From positions 262,258 to 326,257 of the forward strand of contig JAAGOF010000249.1 in NCBI GenBank assembly GCA_010645155.1: a stretch of DNA of 64,000 bases, read 5' to 3'. Positions within the stretch are counted from its first letter, which is position 1, and the number at the start of each line of letters is the position of its first letter. Positions 1-10,445 of this stretch are shown here, piece by piece. The DNA comes from Tigriopus japonicus. Its lineage: Eukaryota > Arthropoda > Copepoda > Harpacticoida > Harpacticidae. Position numbers and translations under genes: made by a program. The notes under the pieces are model-generated. The model did not search any database. It was given only the letters and a program-made list of their open reading frames with translations, and was not told the origin of the DNA.

Positions 1-2660
1 GTGATTTCAGTTAAAATAAAATCAAGAAAAATACATGATATAATTTTTCCAAATTTTGATTTCCCATAATAACTCGCTGTTACACGAGAAGACAAGAAAA
101 ATACATGATATGATTTTTCCAAAATTCGATTTCCCATAATAAACTCGCAATTACACGAGAAGCTTGATCAACCAATACCATATTTGAGTTTTGCTCGTTA
201 TTTTGCCTCTTTTCTGTTCACATGTTCCATTTTCGTTTTTGGACCACAATTTCAATATTTCTTCGTCGTCTGAGAGTGATTTCAGTTGAATAAAATCAAG
301 AAAAATACATGATATGATTTTTCAAAAATTCGATTTTCCATATTAAACTCGCTATTACACGAGAAGCTTGATCAACCAATACCATATTTGAGTTTTTCTC
401 GTTATTTTGCCTCTTTTCTGTTCACATGTTCCATTTTCATTTTTGGACCACAATTTCAATATCTCTTTGTCGACTGAGAGTGATTTCAGTTGAATAAAAT
501 CAAGAAAAATACATGATATGATTTTTCCAAAATTCGATTTCCCATAATAAACTCGCAATTACACGAGAAACTTGATCAACCAACATTGTATTTGAGTTTT
601 GCTCGTTATTTTGCCTCTCTTTTCTGTTCACATCTTCCATTTTAAATTTTGGACCACAATTTCAATATCTCTTCGTCGACTGAGAGTGATTTCAGTTGAA
701 TAAAATCAAGAAAAATACATGATATAATTTTTCCAAATTTTGATTTCCCATAATAACTCGCTGTTACACGAGAAGACAAGAAAAATACATGATATGATTT
801 TTCCAAAATTCGATTTTCCATAATAAACTCGCAATTACATGAGAAGCTTGATCAACCAATACCATATTTGAGTTTTGCTCGTTATTTTGCCTCTTTTCTG
901 TTCACATGTTCCATTTTCATTTTTGGACCACAATTTCAATATCTCTTCGTCGACTAAAATTGATTTCAGTAGAATAAAATCTAGAAAAATACATGATATG
1001 ATTTTTCCAAAATTCGATTTCCCTTAATAAACTCGCTATTACACGAGAAGCTTGATCAACCAATACCATATTTGAGTTTTGCTCGTTATTTTGCCTCTCT
1101 TTTCTGTTCACTTGTTCCATTTTCATTTTTGGACCACAATTTCAATATCTCTTCGTCGTCTGAGAGTGATTTCAGTTGAATAAAATCAAGAAAAATACAT
1201 GATATTATTTTTCCAAAATTCGATTTTCCATAATAAACTCGCAATTACACGAGAAACTTGATCAACCAATACCATATTTGAGTTTTGCTCGTTATTTTGC
1301 CTCTCTTCTCTGTTCACATGTTCCATTTTAAATTTTGGACCACAATTTCAATATCTCTTCGTCGTCTGAGAGTGATTTCAGTTGATTAAAATCAAGAAAA
1401 ATACATGATATGATTTTTCCAAAATTCGATTTTCCCTAATAAACTCGCTTTTACACGAGAAGCTTGATCAACCAACATTGAATTTGAGTTTTGCTCCTTA
1501 TTTTGCCTCTCTTTTCTGTTTACATGTTCCATTTTCATTTTTGGACCACAATTTCAATATCTCTTCGTCGACTAAAATTGATTTCAGTAGAATAAAATCA
1601 AGAAAAATACATGATATGATTTTTCCAAAATTCGATTTCCCATAATAAACTCGCAATTACACGAGAAGCTTGATCAACCAATACCATATTTGAGTTTTGC
1701 TCGTTATTTTGCCTCTCTTTTCTGTTCACTTGTTCCATTTTTATTTTTGGACCACAATTTCAATATCTCTTCGTCATCTGAGAGTGATTTCAGTTCAATA
1801 AAATCAAGTATAATACATGATATAATTTCTCCTAGTTTTGATTTCCCATAAAAACTCGCTGTTACACGAGAAGACAAGAAAAATACATGATATGATTTTT
1901 CCAAAATTCGATTTTCCATAATAAACTCGCAATTTCACGAGAAGCTTGATCAACCAATACCATATTTGAGGTTTGCTCGTTTTTTTGCCTATCTTTTCTG
2001 TTCCCTTATTCCATTTTCATTTTTGGACCACAATTTCAATATCTCTTCGTCATCTGAGAGTGATTTCAGTTGAATAAAATCAAGAAAAATACATGATATA
2101 ATTTTTCCTAATTTTGATTTCCCATAAAAACTCGCTGTTACACGAGAAGACAAGAAAAATACATGATATGATTTTTCCAAAATTCGATTTTCCATAATAA
2201 ACTCGCAATTTCACGAGAAGCTTGATCAACCAATACCATATTTGAGGTTTGCTCGTTTTTTTGCCTATCTTTTCTGTTCCCTTATTCCATTTTCATTTTT
2301 GGACCACAATTTCAATATCTCTTCGTCGTCTGAGAGTGATTTCAGTTGAATAAAATCAAGAAAAATACACTATATGATTTTTCCAAAATTCATTCTCCCA
2401 TAATAAACTCACTATTACACGAGAAGCTTGATCAACCAACATTGCATTTGAGTTTTGCTCGTTATTTCGCCTCTCTTTTTTGCTCCCCTTTTCTACATTA
2501 ATTTTTGGACCACAAATTGAATATCCGTTCATAGTTTGAGATTGTTTCCATGCATCAGAAATCAAGAAAAATACATGATATGATTTTTCAAAAATTCGAC
2601 CTCCCCTAATAAAGTTACTATTACCCGAGAAGCTTGATCGGCTAAAACTAACTTTGAGTT
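1..2660. repeat. Satellite array of ~206-bp units with ~276-bp long variants
   Basis: About eleven head-to-tail units are visible, starting near 1, 276, 480, 686, 960, 1166, 1372, 1578, 1784, 2060 and 2336, plus a degenerate last unit from about 2540. Each starts close to GTGATTTCAGTTGAATAAAA. Spacing is 204-206 bp, except for units starting at 1, 686, 1784 and 2060, which are 274-276 bp. The extra ~70 bp is an internal duplication of the first part of the unit, ending ACACGAGAAGAC. Units at 960 and 1578 share the variant ACTAAAATTGATTTCAGTAG, which implies a three-unit (618 bp) higher-order period. The left end lies outside the window. Short open frames inside are by-products of the repeat, not genes. 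Confidence 0.95.
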
Positions 2661-2669
2661 TTGATCGCT

Positions 2670-2943
2670 ATCTGGATGGCCACTCCAAGTCAATCTTGAT
2701 GTCAACTTTTGCGTTGATTGCCTCCTCTTTCCAATCCTCTTGGTTATGACAGTTTTGGCAGTTCTGGAAATTGCTGATGGTCTTCCAGACCGAGGCTTGT
2801 CTTTAAGGGTTTGGCCATCCTTGTTGCCCTTCTACCAGCACTTTAGAGCTCAATGAGACCCCCAGGGTCTTGGCAACCTCTACTTGAGTTTTACCAGCCT
2901 CCATCATCCCAACGGCCCAAGAACGGGTCTCGACTTTCTCCAT
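2670..2943 (-). pseudogene. Tc1/mariner transposase, N-terminal fragment, frameshifted
   Basis: Read on the minus strand from an ATG at 2943, the first frame gives a helix-turn-helix-like start (AGKTQVEVAKTLGVS) and then ends in TAA. From about 2840 a second frame continues with DGQTLKDKPRSGRPSAIS and later TKRIGKRRQSTQKLTSR. This is the usual Tc1-family order: first HTH, a GRP(S) linker, then second HTH. A frameshift and an in-frame TAG near 2840 break the gene. The DDE catalytic domain is absent because the sequence runs into the satellite array. It is a dead relic. The family assignment rests on recognised motifs, not a database search. Confidence 0.8.
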
Positions 2944-3150
2944 GACTGAAAAATCTGGACTTATGGAGCAGCAGATTGCATTTTTTTGGAAAGGATATCA
3001 AATGAATTGAGGTCACCGTTGCTTAAGATGCTGATCGTAGGTCAGTTCTGTTGTGAAGACTTTGCTCAGTTCGTTGACAATCCGAATATTGATATTTTAG
3101 AAAAACAAAAAAACGTATTGAGTCTTCAGGAATGGCGGGAAGTTTAAATT

Positions 3151-3185
3151 TTGCAGAGGTGTCAAAACTTTCGTGTCACAGTGTA
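3151..3185 (-). repeat. Probable Tc1/mariner terminal inverted repeat, 5' end of the relic
   Basis: Read on the minus strand from 3185, the sequence starts TACACTGTGACACGAAAG and continues TTTTGACACC. This resembles Tc1-like terminal repeats (CAGTG...ACGAAAGTTTTG) and begins at a TA, the target used by this superfamily. It lies 208 bp upstream of the transposase ATG at 2943, a sensible position for the element's 5' end. The opposite terminus is missing, presumably lost where the element meets the satellite. Confidence 0.65.
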
Positions 3186-3796
3186 GAACGTCTAGCTCTA
3201 AGGTTGCATGGCACTTAGACGTCCAATAGCTCCGTGGTCTATTGGGTCCTTTAACGAGCAGCTGACTGGGAGGTCACAGTACATAAGACTGGGATGTCAC
3301 CTTAGTAATACAGCTCCAAATATTGCACCCTGACACAAACGTTTGACATATTTTCGAACTTCTCAATGTATATTGGACACGTAAAAACAAAAATTTTGCG
3401 TATTAAAGCTCAAAGGTTGCACGTGTTTTCCATTTCACTGGTTGCGCTTAAAGGATTCTATACCTCAGCACATTCAAAAGAAGAAATAGTCATTACGGGA
3501 CTGAAGTTTAAAGCCTTAAAAGTAACAAATTTTCAAACTTTTGGCTTATAAACTTTAAACGATTATATTGTTTAGATTTGAAGAAATGCGCGAACAAAAT
3601 TTTTACAACTAATAGACAAGAGTGTACAATTTGGGTATAATAATGAGCTATATTTCCATGTTCATTGATGCCGGTTCCAAGATCAATAAAAGTTGGTGGT
3701 CCCACAATGAGATCGTTAGGTACCAAAAATTACTTAGGAAGGATGTTGACGTTTAGTACTGGGCCTTACAATTTTCTTAAGGATTTTTTGTGGATT
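3186..3796. other. Intergenic; possible tRNA-related repeat relic at about 3215-3300
   Basis: No gene is supported. Around 3215-3300 the sequence looks faintly tRNA-like: TAGCTCCGTGGTCTA resembles a Pol III A box and CAGCTGACTGGGAGGTCAC an anticodon arm. No recognisable B box follows, so any SINE origin is weak. The short open frames here are not convincing. Confidence 0.3.
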
Positions 3797-4262
3797 TTTA
3801 ATAACTGCTACAAGGAATAGGATTCCCTGTAAAAAAAGTCAATCATTAACGGTACTGCACAAGATATAAATAAAAGATTAACATTTATATGAAATTTGGT
3901 CTACCAACGAGTTACTGTTGGCAGATCTATGCAACACTTGAATAGTGGGTTGATCAGGAAAAGTATTCAAAAATTTGTCCAATCCTGCCTTTAATGTTGT
4001 AAGAGGATCAGCTCCTACATATTCCCGACGAAAGCAAATAGGCAACAAATTGAACAATGAAGGAGCCCGATAAAGCAGAGAGGAGGACTTCATAGTTCGA
4101 ACTAGCCTCGATTCCCTTGGATTTGGAGGTGCTCTCAGAACGCACGTAAAACCTCTACGATCGCTACAGCTGACCTCAAATCCTGGGCTAAGACAGAGCC
4201 CATGAATGCTCTTAAAGACATACAAAATCAGATACCTTTCATAAGCTGTCATTTTCAAAACA
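3797..4262 (-). mobile_element. Non-LTR retrotransposon (LINE) 3' end, copy A
   Basis: The minus-strand frame (4258 to 3878, stop at 3878) encodes the C-terminal tail of a LINE reverse-transcriptase polyprotein. It shows YERYLILYVFKSIHGL, then a variable R-rich stretch, then APSLFNLLP, then LKAGLDKFLNTFPDQP, an order commonly seen after the RT thumb in invertebrate non-LTR elements. The ~80 bp after the stop is AT-rich 3' UTR. The copy is 5'-truncated, as usual for target-primed insertion. It is the best preserved of four related fragments in this window (see 9610, 10078 and 19615). The clade (Jockey, CR1 or RTE-like) cannot be decided from this tail. Confidence 0.8.
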
Positions 4263-5231
4263 TGCCTACATGAGGCCTCTCCAAAGGTGTTTTGGCCTCA
4301 TTGCAAAGCATTGTCGCATAAAAAGCGATCGTTGCACGTCAAAAATGGTCAAAAACGAGCCAAAATAGTCTGGTTAAAACAATAGACTAAAACAAAGACA
4401 GTTTTGATTGCAAATATAGGCAGAACGAAATTTGGAACTTACATAGACGTGATATTTTTAAAGGTGAGGCAATGAAATTCGAATAATTTAAAGTATATTG
4501 TTAAGAAAGTCGTGTTATGATGAGTTTAGCCATTATGGTACCGGAAGGTCCTAACATTCTCAGAGCGATAACATTTTATATCAGTACCTAAAATTATCAT
4601 AGTATTATGTTTAACTATTATAGAGAGATGGACTGTTCCCTAAATCGGCACTAGGACGCCACCTGGTTTTAGTGTCTCCGGTTTTTGAGGTGGTAACTAC
4701 CCTTCAGCACAATTTAGAATGACGCAATACTTTGCGTTGTTGCGTGTCAGTTTCTTGATTATGCTAACTCAAATTGAGTGTTGAATAGACACTGTAAAAG
4801 TCAAAACCTTAAAAAAATGTGTTTGTAAGGAGTAATTTTGCGTTCAATGTTTTGGAGAGACTGTAAGAGCTTTGATCATGGTAGTTTTTGCAACGATTGT
4901 GGCGCAGCCTGATCAGCCTACAAAGTCCAAAATTCGTGCCCGTACTTTATATGTCTCTATTACAGATTATGTACATGTCAAACAGTATTTTTGCTAAAAA
5001 TGAGATGATAAAACCAAGGCCTTCATGTCGCCGTAATTACAGGGTTAATCAAAAATTTGTTAATATCAGATGCCATCCTCTCTTAAACTATCTCTTATCT
5101 ATCTAGTTGTCACAACCATTCCGGAAATGGAGGTCATCAATAGTTTCTATTTCTGAAATGAGGGTCGTTAACATAAGCTTTACAAGATTGAATATACAGC
5201 CCCATTCATGTTGGGCGTTCTTTTTTGATCT
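4263..5231. other. Intergenic, includes the likely Rieske 3' UTR
   Basis: This is AT-rich sequence without a supported gene. The part next to 5231 should carry the 3' UTR of the minus-strand Rieske gene, but no AATAAA in the right orientation stands out within the first 250 bp. Confidence 0.4.
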
Positions 5232-7104
5232 TTAACCGACAACGACCACTCCTTCCTCGGGGAATTCATATTCCGGCACCTCCAAGTTGAGGGGAGCGGG
5301 TCCTTTCCGGATTCGACCCGAAGCGTCGTAATGGGAACCATGGCATGGGCAATAATAACCTCCAAATTGACCGGCATTAGCAATGGGCACACAACCCAAG
5401 TGAGTGCACACACCAATCACAATTAAGAACTTGGGGTCTTTTACGCGCTCTTCGTCGGTTTGGGGATCGCGCAACGACGTCGCGTCCACTTTGTTCTCCG
5501 TGGCGATCTCGGCGGCGGTCCTATAATACCGGGTTCAAATATTAATTTGCTTCGAACGGGCCAATGAATCTTGTTCTACCCACCTATGACGGACGAAAAG
5601 GGGCTTGCCTCGCCACTTGAAGGTCATGTTCTTGCCCTCGGGAATATCCCCCAACTTGACCTCAATCTTGGCCATGGCCAAGACATCACGAGACGGGGAC
5701 ATGTTGGAAATGAACACGTTGACGAATTTGGTGGCGGCGTAAACGGCGGGAATAGCCGTTCCGGCCGTCATCAAGTAAGCAAAACCATTGCGGTTAGCGT
5801 GGGATTCACGGTTCTTGGCTGTGCTGTCTTTGGTAGAGGACCGACGGTAATAGGTGAAATCCGGTACCTCTAAGTCCGTATGGGCCAACCGGATTTGACT
5901 GCAGACTGTTCAAGGAAAGAACGGTGAGTATTAGTGGAAAGGCGACTAAAAAATGACACACGCTGCGTTACATTGCATTCTTGCTGTTACCATTAACTTA
6001 AAACAAAGAGAATTGATTCTTCAGCTTAAGTACGTCTGGGGGAAAGGGGAACAATTTTCGATTTCAGATGTAAAGAATCAACGAACACTTAATAATAACA
6101 ACACTTAAACAATTTAACTAATAGCCGCTATTTTCGTGTTTCATCTACTTCACCTTACTACTGAACCTATGAATCACTCGTTTTAACGCAATTCGTAATT
6201 ATGTTAAACCTGGGTAGAAGCATTTGGTCAAGAGTCCAGTCGATATTTCGTTTATAGATTGAGAGCGCAATACACTGTTTGAAGTACGTATTCCCACACG
6301 AAGTTTCAGAAACGTTTCGATTTAATCGAGTAAAACGAGAGCACTCGTATCAATGAGGTTTACGATTGCTCTATGGACATCTAAATGAGTTCGAGCAATT
6401 TTGTTGTCTCTGCGTTGAAGGCGTTACAAATTACAATATAAATCGATGCAAACCCAATGCGAATATAGAGATTTGTTTTTTCAACAAAGAAACATCTGAT
6501 GTGGGAAAGATCTCGGTTTGAAACTCACTTCCTTGAAGAACCTTTCCTCTTGAACTACCCTGTCCTACAGACAAAACTGTTTGACATACAGCTCAGTGCA
6601 AAATCTCGCAAGTTCAAGAGACAAAATTAATTTGAAAAAAAAGACCTCCATGTCAAAAACCAAAAAAATTGAAATATCAAGTGACCCACAACAATGCTGA
6701 CCGTTTACAGTTCCAAACGACTAAAAAACAGTTTTAAAGCGCACCACGGGTTTTGCACGATAGAACGTCAGTTCTAGCATAAATGTAGGATACTCATTCA
6801 ATTTGAAATTTTAATTTGACACGAAATTCCCCGGTCAAATCGGTTTTCGAATACGAGACCATTGGTTTACAGAAATGTACTTGGCCCAACTGAATTGCTG
6901 CATTTGCCAATGAAATCGGACATTAACACCGAAACTGAGAAAAGCTTTTCCATTCCGAAATGGTGTCAACAGATCACCTTAAATAAAGGCTCTCTCTCTC
7001 TCTCACCGTGGGAAGTGAGGATGACACTTACCCGGCATGGCCTTGGCACCGAGCACATTGGAGGCTTTGGTCCATTGGACACCCACAGAACGGAGGGACT
7101 GCAT
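5232..7104 (-). CDS. UQCRFS1: Cytochrome b-c1 complex Rieske iron-sulfur subunit, mitochondrial
   Basis: Catalytic subunit of respiratory complex III. Its 2Fe-2S cluster takes electrons from ubiquinol and passes them to cytochrome c1 in the inner mitochondrial membrane. Coding exons (minus strand) are 7104-7032, 5905-5584 and 5520-5232, 684 nt in all, giving 227 aa and TAA. Introns are 1126 bp and 63 bp, both GT-AG. Residues 1-24 lack acidic residues and contain R5, K13 and K21, fitting a targeting presequence. The Rieske transmembrane anchor is at about 65-90 and the flexible hinge just follows. Cluster motifs CTHLGC (about 170-175) and CPCHGSH (about 189-195) are intact, with all four ligands and both disulfide cysteines. 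The C-terminus ends in VVVVG, like other animal Rieske proteins. The start is the first ATG after an in-frame TGA 18 codons upstream, with A at -3. The AG at 5907-5906 was chosen as acceptor because the one 7 nt further on breaks the frame. Confidence 0.96.
5906..7031 (-). other. Rieske gene intron 1
   Basis: The donor is CCGG|GTAAGT and the acceptor TTCCTTGAACAG on the minus strand. The donor end carries a short CT run (6990-7005). No transposon or other exon is evident. A second AG (CTGCAG, 5900-5899) lies 7 nt past the acceptor. Confidence 0.85.
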
Positions 7105-7817
7105 CTTCTCGAGTCCAATCCCAATCCTAGAGCGATGACAAAACTGTGACAACTCTCAAAATGTCGAACAACCTCCAAAATCAGCTGACTCAGGCTAGCC
7201 AGGCTCTGGGGCAAAATGTGTCAAATTTTTTGAATCTTATAAAACCTTAGAAAACGGAGGCAACCTACGCAGAAACTTACGTAAAATGTGGTTTTTATGA
7301 TTTAAAGAATGATTAAAGAGAGAAATGTCTTTCAACAGAAAACGAAAACCACACAATTTTGTTAAGAACTTAAACTAACCGTTTTGAATGTGATTGAAGT
7401 GATACTAAATGGCAACGCTAATTTCTGTTTTAGTCAATGTTAGGCAAGCGAAGATCAAATAGCCACCTAGAAAATACCGGCGGTTTTGGCAGAGAAAAGC
7501 CGGGAAGAAAGAAAAACGAAGGGTTTTTGAATCGACTTCCGGTTGAGAAAGCGGGTAATTTAACCCTCAAATATTCCTTAGAAACACGGACGTAAGAGGG
7601 TCTGGCATCGTCTCAAAGAAACGAGCAATTTGATCACCTACAATAGAATTGAGATCTCGTTATCGAACTGAAATCCTCATAAAAAGACGAGAAAACTGCG
7701 CACTTTTGCCACTCACAAGATCCAATGGCAAAAAGATGGAACATGGCTCTGTGTAATGCTAAAGATGTTTTCCATTTACGTGAACAAGGTATTTTTCACC
7801 CGTGACGTCATTCCTTC
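7105..7817. other. Rieske upstream region
   Basis: This should contain the 5' UTR and promoter of the minus-strand Rieske gene. No TATA box or other motif stands out, and no coding region is supported. Confidence 0.4.
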
Positions 7818-8044
7818 AAAAGCAGGACTCGGACCCTATTGTGGACCTGAGCAAAAAAGTGGGCCCTATAGGTATCCATAGTAATAAGCTCATGGGCACA
7901 CAGCTTTGTAATCGCTTATTTGTGGACCCTGGAGCCCACCCAAATCTGTTTGTTTGACGCCTAAGGAAACTTGGTCAAATTTGGTGGGTCTTAACCGTCT
8001 TAACCATCATCCCAGGTCCACAATAGGGCCCGAGTCCTGCTTTT
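7818..8044. mobile_element. 227-bp MITE-like element with 32-bp terminal inverted repeats
   Basis: The left end (7818-7849) begins AAAAGCAGGACTCGG and runs on to CCTATTGTGGACCTG. The right end (8013-8044) is its reverse complement with about one mismatch. The interior has no coding capacity and contains GGGCCC/GGGCTCC-like blocks. Size and ends fit a non-autonomous DNA transposon. I cannot see an unambiguous target-site duplication, so the superfamily is open. No second copy is apparent in the window. Confidence 0.8.
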
Positions 8045-8480
8045 CATTTTTTTTGCTTTTCTTACCCGAGTCCAATCTTTCGAAACTTTGAACTTCATAG
8101 TGGTTGACGACCCTTGCAAAGAGAGGAAATCTGTCATGTCTGTTCCATTTTTCATCGTTCTGTAACAAAATATAGCTTATATAGCGGGCGAAATTAGACC
8201 CCTAAATATGTGACTTGTGGAATAATGTGGACAGACTGAAAATTTACTGAAAGAAACTTTATATTTGGGATTCAAGCGATTAATGTCTCGCCACCATATG
8301 AAAGCATATTCTCAAAACCTCGCCTTGTTTCCGTTCGGTTAATTTTTAGAGGAAAAGGAGTATTTCATAAAGACAATTAAACTCTTTTAGTTTGTAAGTA
8401 AGTTCTAAAAACTTTTTCCCGGTTTTGATTTTCTCCGACTACGAGTCCATGAGTTTTGGAGAAGAAAAGACTTGATGTTG
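8045..8480. other. Intergenic, nothing recognised
   Basis: AT-rich sequence between the MITE-like element and the SINE. No gene or repeat was recognised. Confidence 0.4.
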
Positions 8481-8720
8481 GAGAGGAGACGTGGCGTCGT
8501 GGTAAGCGCAATGTCCTGTAGTGAGAGAGGATCCAGGTTCGATTCTCCTCCCCGATCTTTCTCACGGAAACTTTTAGACGTTAATCCACACCCACAGACG
8601 GAGAATCATTCTGATACCGGACTTGAAAATGCCTATCCGAAATAATTTGGACAATATGATGGCTGGCTTCGCTGGCCGGGCGAGGCTCAACCCTCGGACC
8701 AACAATCCAAAAAAAAAAAA
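8481..8720 (+). mobile_element. tRNA-derived SINE with poly(A) tail
   Basis: The head (about 8484-8555) contains an A-box-like TGGCGTCGTGG and a B-box-like GGTTCGATTCT about 45 bp apart, which are internal Pol III promoter elements. The flanking stretches do not pair into a proper acceptor or T stem, so this is not a functional tRNA gene. A ~150-bp unrelated body follows, and the unit ends in a 12-A run (8709-8720). Head, body and A-tail in about 240 bp is classic SINE architecture. Clear flanking duplications were not found. Confidence 0.65.
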
Positions 8721-9609
8721 TAACCTCAAAATTGAAGCTTTTTCGAGGTTCTGTCATTTGGAGATTGTGATAGGGCGATAAAAGGCCCAATATTGTTATT
8801 GTTTGTACTGTACCACTCAAAGTTCAGGATTGGTGATAATAGAGTAACGGTTTAAGTTAAAAATAATTTAAAAGCAATAATAGCAACAGTGTGGGCTTTT
8901 TGTTAAAAGTTCTAGATGATATTATGATCAAAACTATTTGCTACAATGGCTGTTTGGTTGAAATCCCCAATTTTTTGAAATGTAAGATTTCTTTGCTCGT
9001 TTGAAGTGGGGCTCTTTGTTTCTTGAACCTATCAAGAACATAGTATGGCAAGTTCCTTGGCAATCATGTAAGCCTATAATGATATCATTGACAAATCTTA
9101 ATGGGCATGAGGTATGTGATTGTTTTCAGAAAGTAATGGATGGGACAATGGTGTTTTGGTGATGAAATGTGTTTTTAGCATTTTTGGGGGAAATTTGATT
9201 GAAAAAAAAAAACTGATTCGAAAACAAGTGATTTCGCGATCTAGTAAGTTATAATTTGATTTTCTCTGATACAACTTTGGAAGATGTGGTCCCTGGACTA
9301 TGTAAGTCATTTCAAGTTGAAAAGATTCAAGGAAAATGCATCCGAAAAACTGACGGATGCCATTAAGAGAGACTTTTTTCAACAAAATAAACTCGTTTTT
9401 TATCCAAAATCACAGTTTGATAAATCGAATCGACTTGAAAACGAGTTTTGGAAATAAATATTGAGCGAAAAAGATTTGTGGATTTTGTTTCTCAGCTAGG
9501 ATTGGAGGATTTTTTCTTGAGATGTCCAAAAATTAAAACTTTTTTTACTACTACCAAAATGAATGGTAACTACACAAGTCACAAATATAATGTATAAATT
9601 TAACAATTA
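8721..9609. other. Intergenic, nothing recognised
   Basis: AT-rich sequence with homopolymer runs. No supported gene. Confidence 0.4.
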
Positions 9610-9670
9610 TATTTTTGGTCTACCACAACGATTTACTATTGGCATATCTGGACAACCCTTGAATATTCGA
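9610..9670 (-). mobile_element. LINE 3'-end fragment, copy B
   Basis: This short stretch aligns by eye with copy A around 3890-3955: GGTCTACCA...CGA...TTACT.TTGGCA.ATCT followed by CAACCCTTGAATA. It is the last coding part of the same family, in the same orientation as copy A, and too short to encode anything. Confidence 0.6.
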
Positions 9671-9834
9671 GTATGTTTAGGATTAATACTAGTTATGTTA
9701 GGTTACAGAACTTTTTTCTAAAGCTTATTCATATCTACAGACAGAAAAAAATCAAACTAAAATAAGTTAGTATGCTGCCAAGCGATAAAAGACGGCTTTT
9801 GTTATCCCCATGAGTCTTGAATCAACCAAGGCTC

Positions 9835-10071
9835 TTAAAAAACATGAAATGCTTCCTGTAACATGATTTTATTTGCATTCTGGGTCATTTTTATTACCAT
9901 AAGTCTTTTAGAAAAATCTTGTTCTTTCTTTCTGAGGTCTGCTTGTTCACTAATATATTTTTGGTAAGCGGCAAGGAATTCTTCTCTCTCTGTTATAATT
10001 CTCACACGATATATCTTCAATTTCCCTCCTTCATTTGAACATGAAGGATAAGCATTTTCTTGAAGTGTCAA
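9835..10071 (-). other. Unrecognised ~78-codon charged open frame
   Basis: A minus-strand frame is open between a TAG and a TAA without an ATG at its start. Its translation is hydrophilic and Lys/Glu-rich (for example EREEFLAAYQKYISEQADLR), with helix-like composition that is unusual for random AT-rich DNA. It sits between two LINE fragments, so it may be an exon or a relic from another mobile element. I do not recognise a family, and chance remains possible. Confidence 0.25.
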
Positions 10072-10077
10072 CTATCA

Positions 10078-10445
10078 ACATATCTTTATTTAGCTTAAAG
10101 AGAAGAGCACTCATGGGCTCTGTCCTAACCCAGGCTTTGAGATCAGCTGTAGCGACAGTAGAGGTTATACTTGTGTTCTGAGAGCACTTCCAAATCCCAA
10201 TGAACAAAGTTGAGTTCAAACAATATTAACATATTAACTAAATCGGGGATATGTTGGAGCTGATCCTGTAACAGCATTTAAAGCAAGATTAGATAAGTTT
10301 TTGAATACTGTTCCTGATCAACCAACTTTTCAAGGATAGTCCAGATCTGCCAGCAGTAACTCGATTGGAAGACAAATTTTGTTTGAACGTTAATTCTAAA
10401 AATTATATATGATTTCTTTGTTTACAAGGAATTGAATTCCCGGTA
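10078..10445 (+). mobile_element. LINE 3'-end fragment, copy C (opposite orientation)
   Basis: Plus-strand sequence near 10110-10200 translates to GLCPNPGFEISCSDSRGYTC and then VLRALPNPN, matching the GLCLSPGFEVSCSDRRGFTC region of copy A. After an internal deletion it resumes at 10240 with GTTGGAGCTGATCCTGTAAC and LDKFLNTVPDQP-like coding, then ends near the AAGGAAT...ATTCCC 3' UTR motif at about 10425. Frames are broken, so it is a dead copy. Confidence 0.75.

Noticed and set aside
355..2565. Repeated 67-72-codon minus-strand frames in the satellite
   Set aside because: They recur with the repeat period and change frame between units, so they are a by-product of the monomer sequence.
8484..8555. 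Functional tRNA gene
   Set aside because: A and B boxes are present, but the acceptor and T stems do not pair and a SINE body with poly(A) follows.
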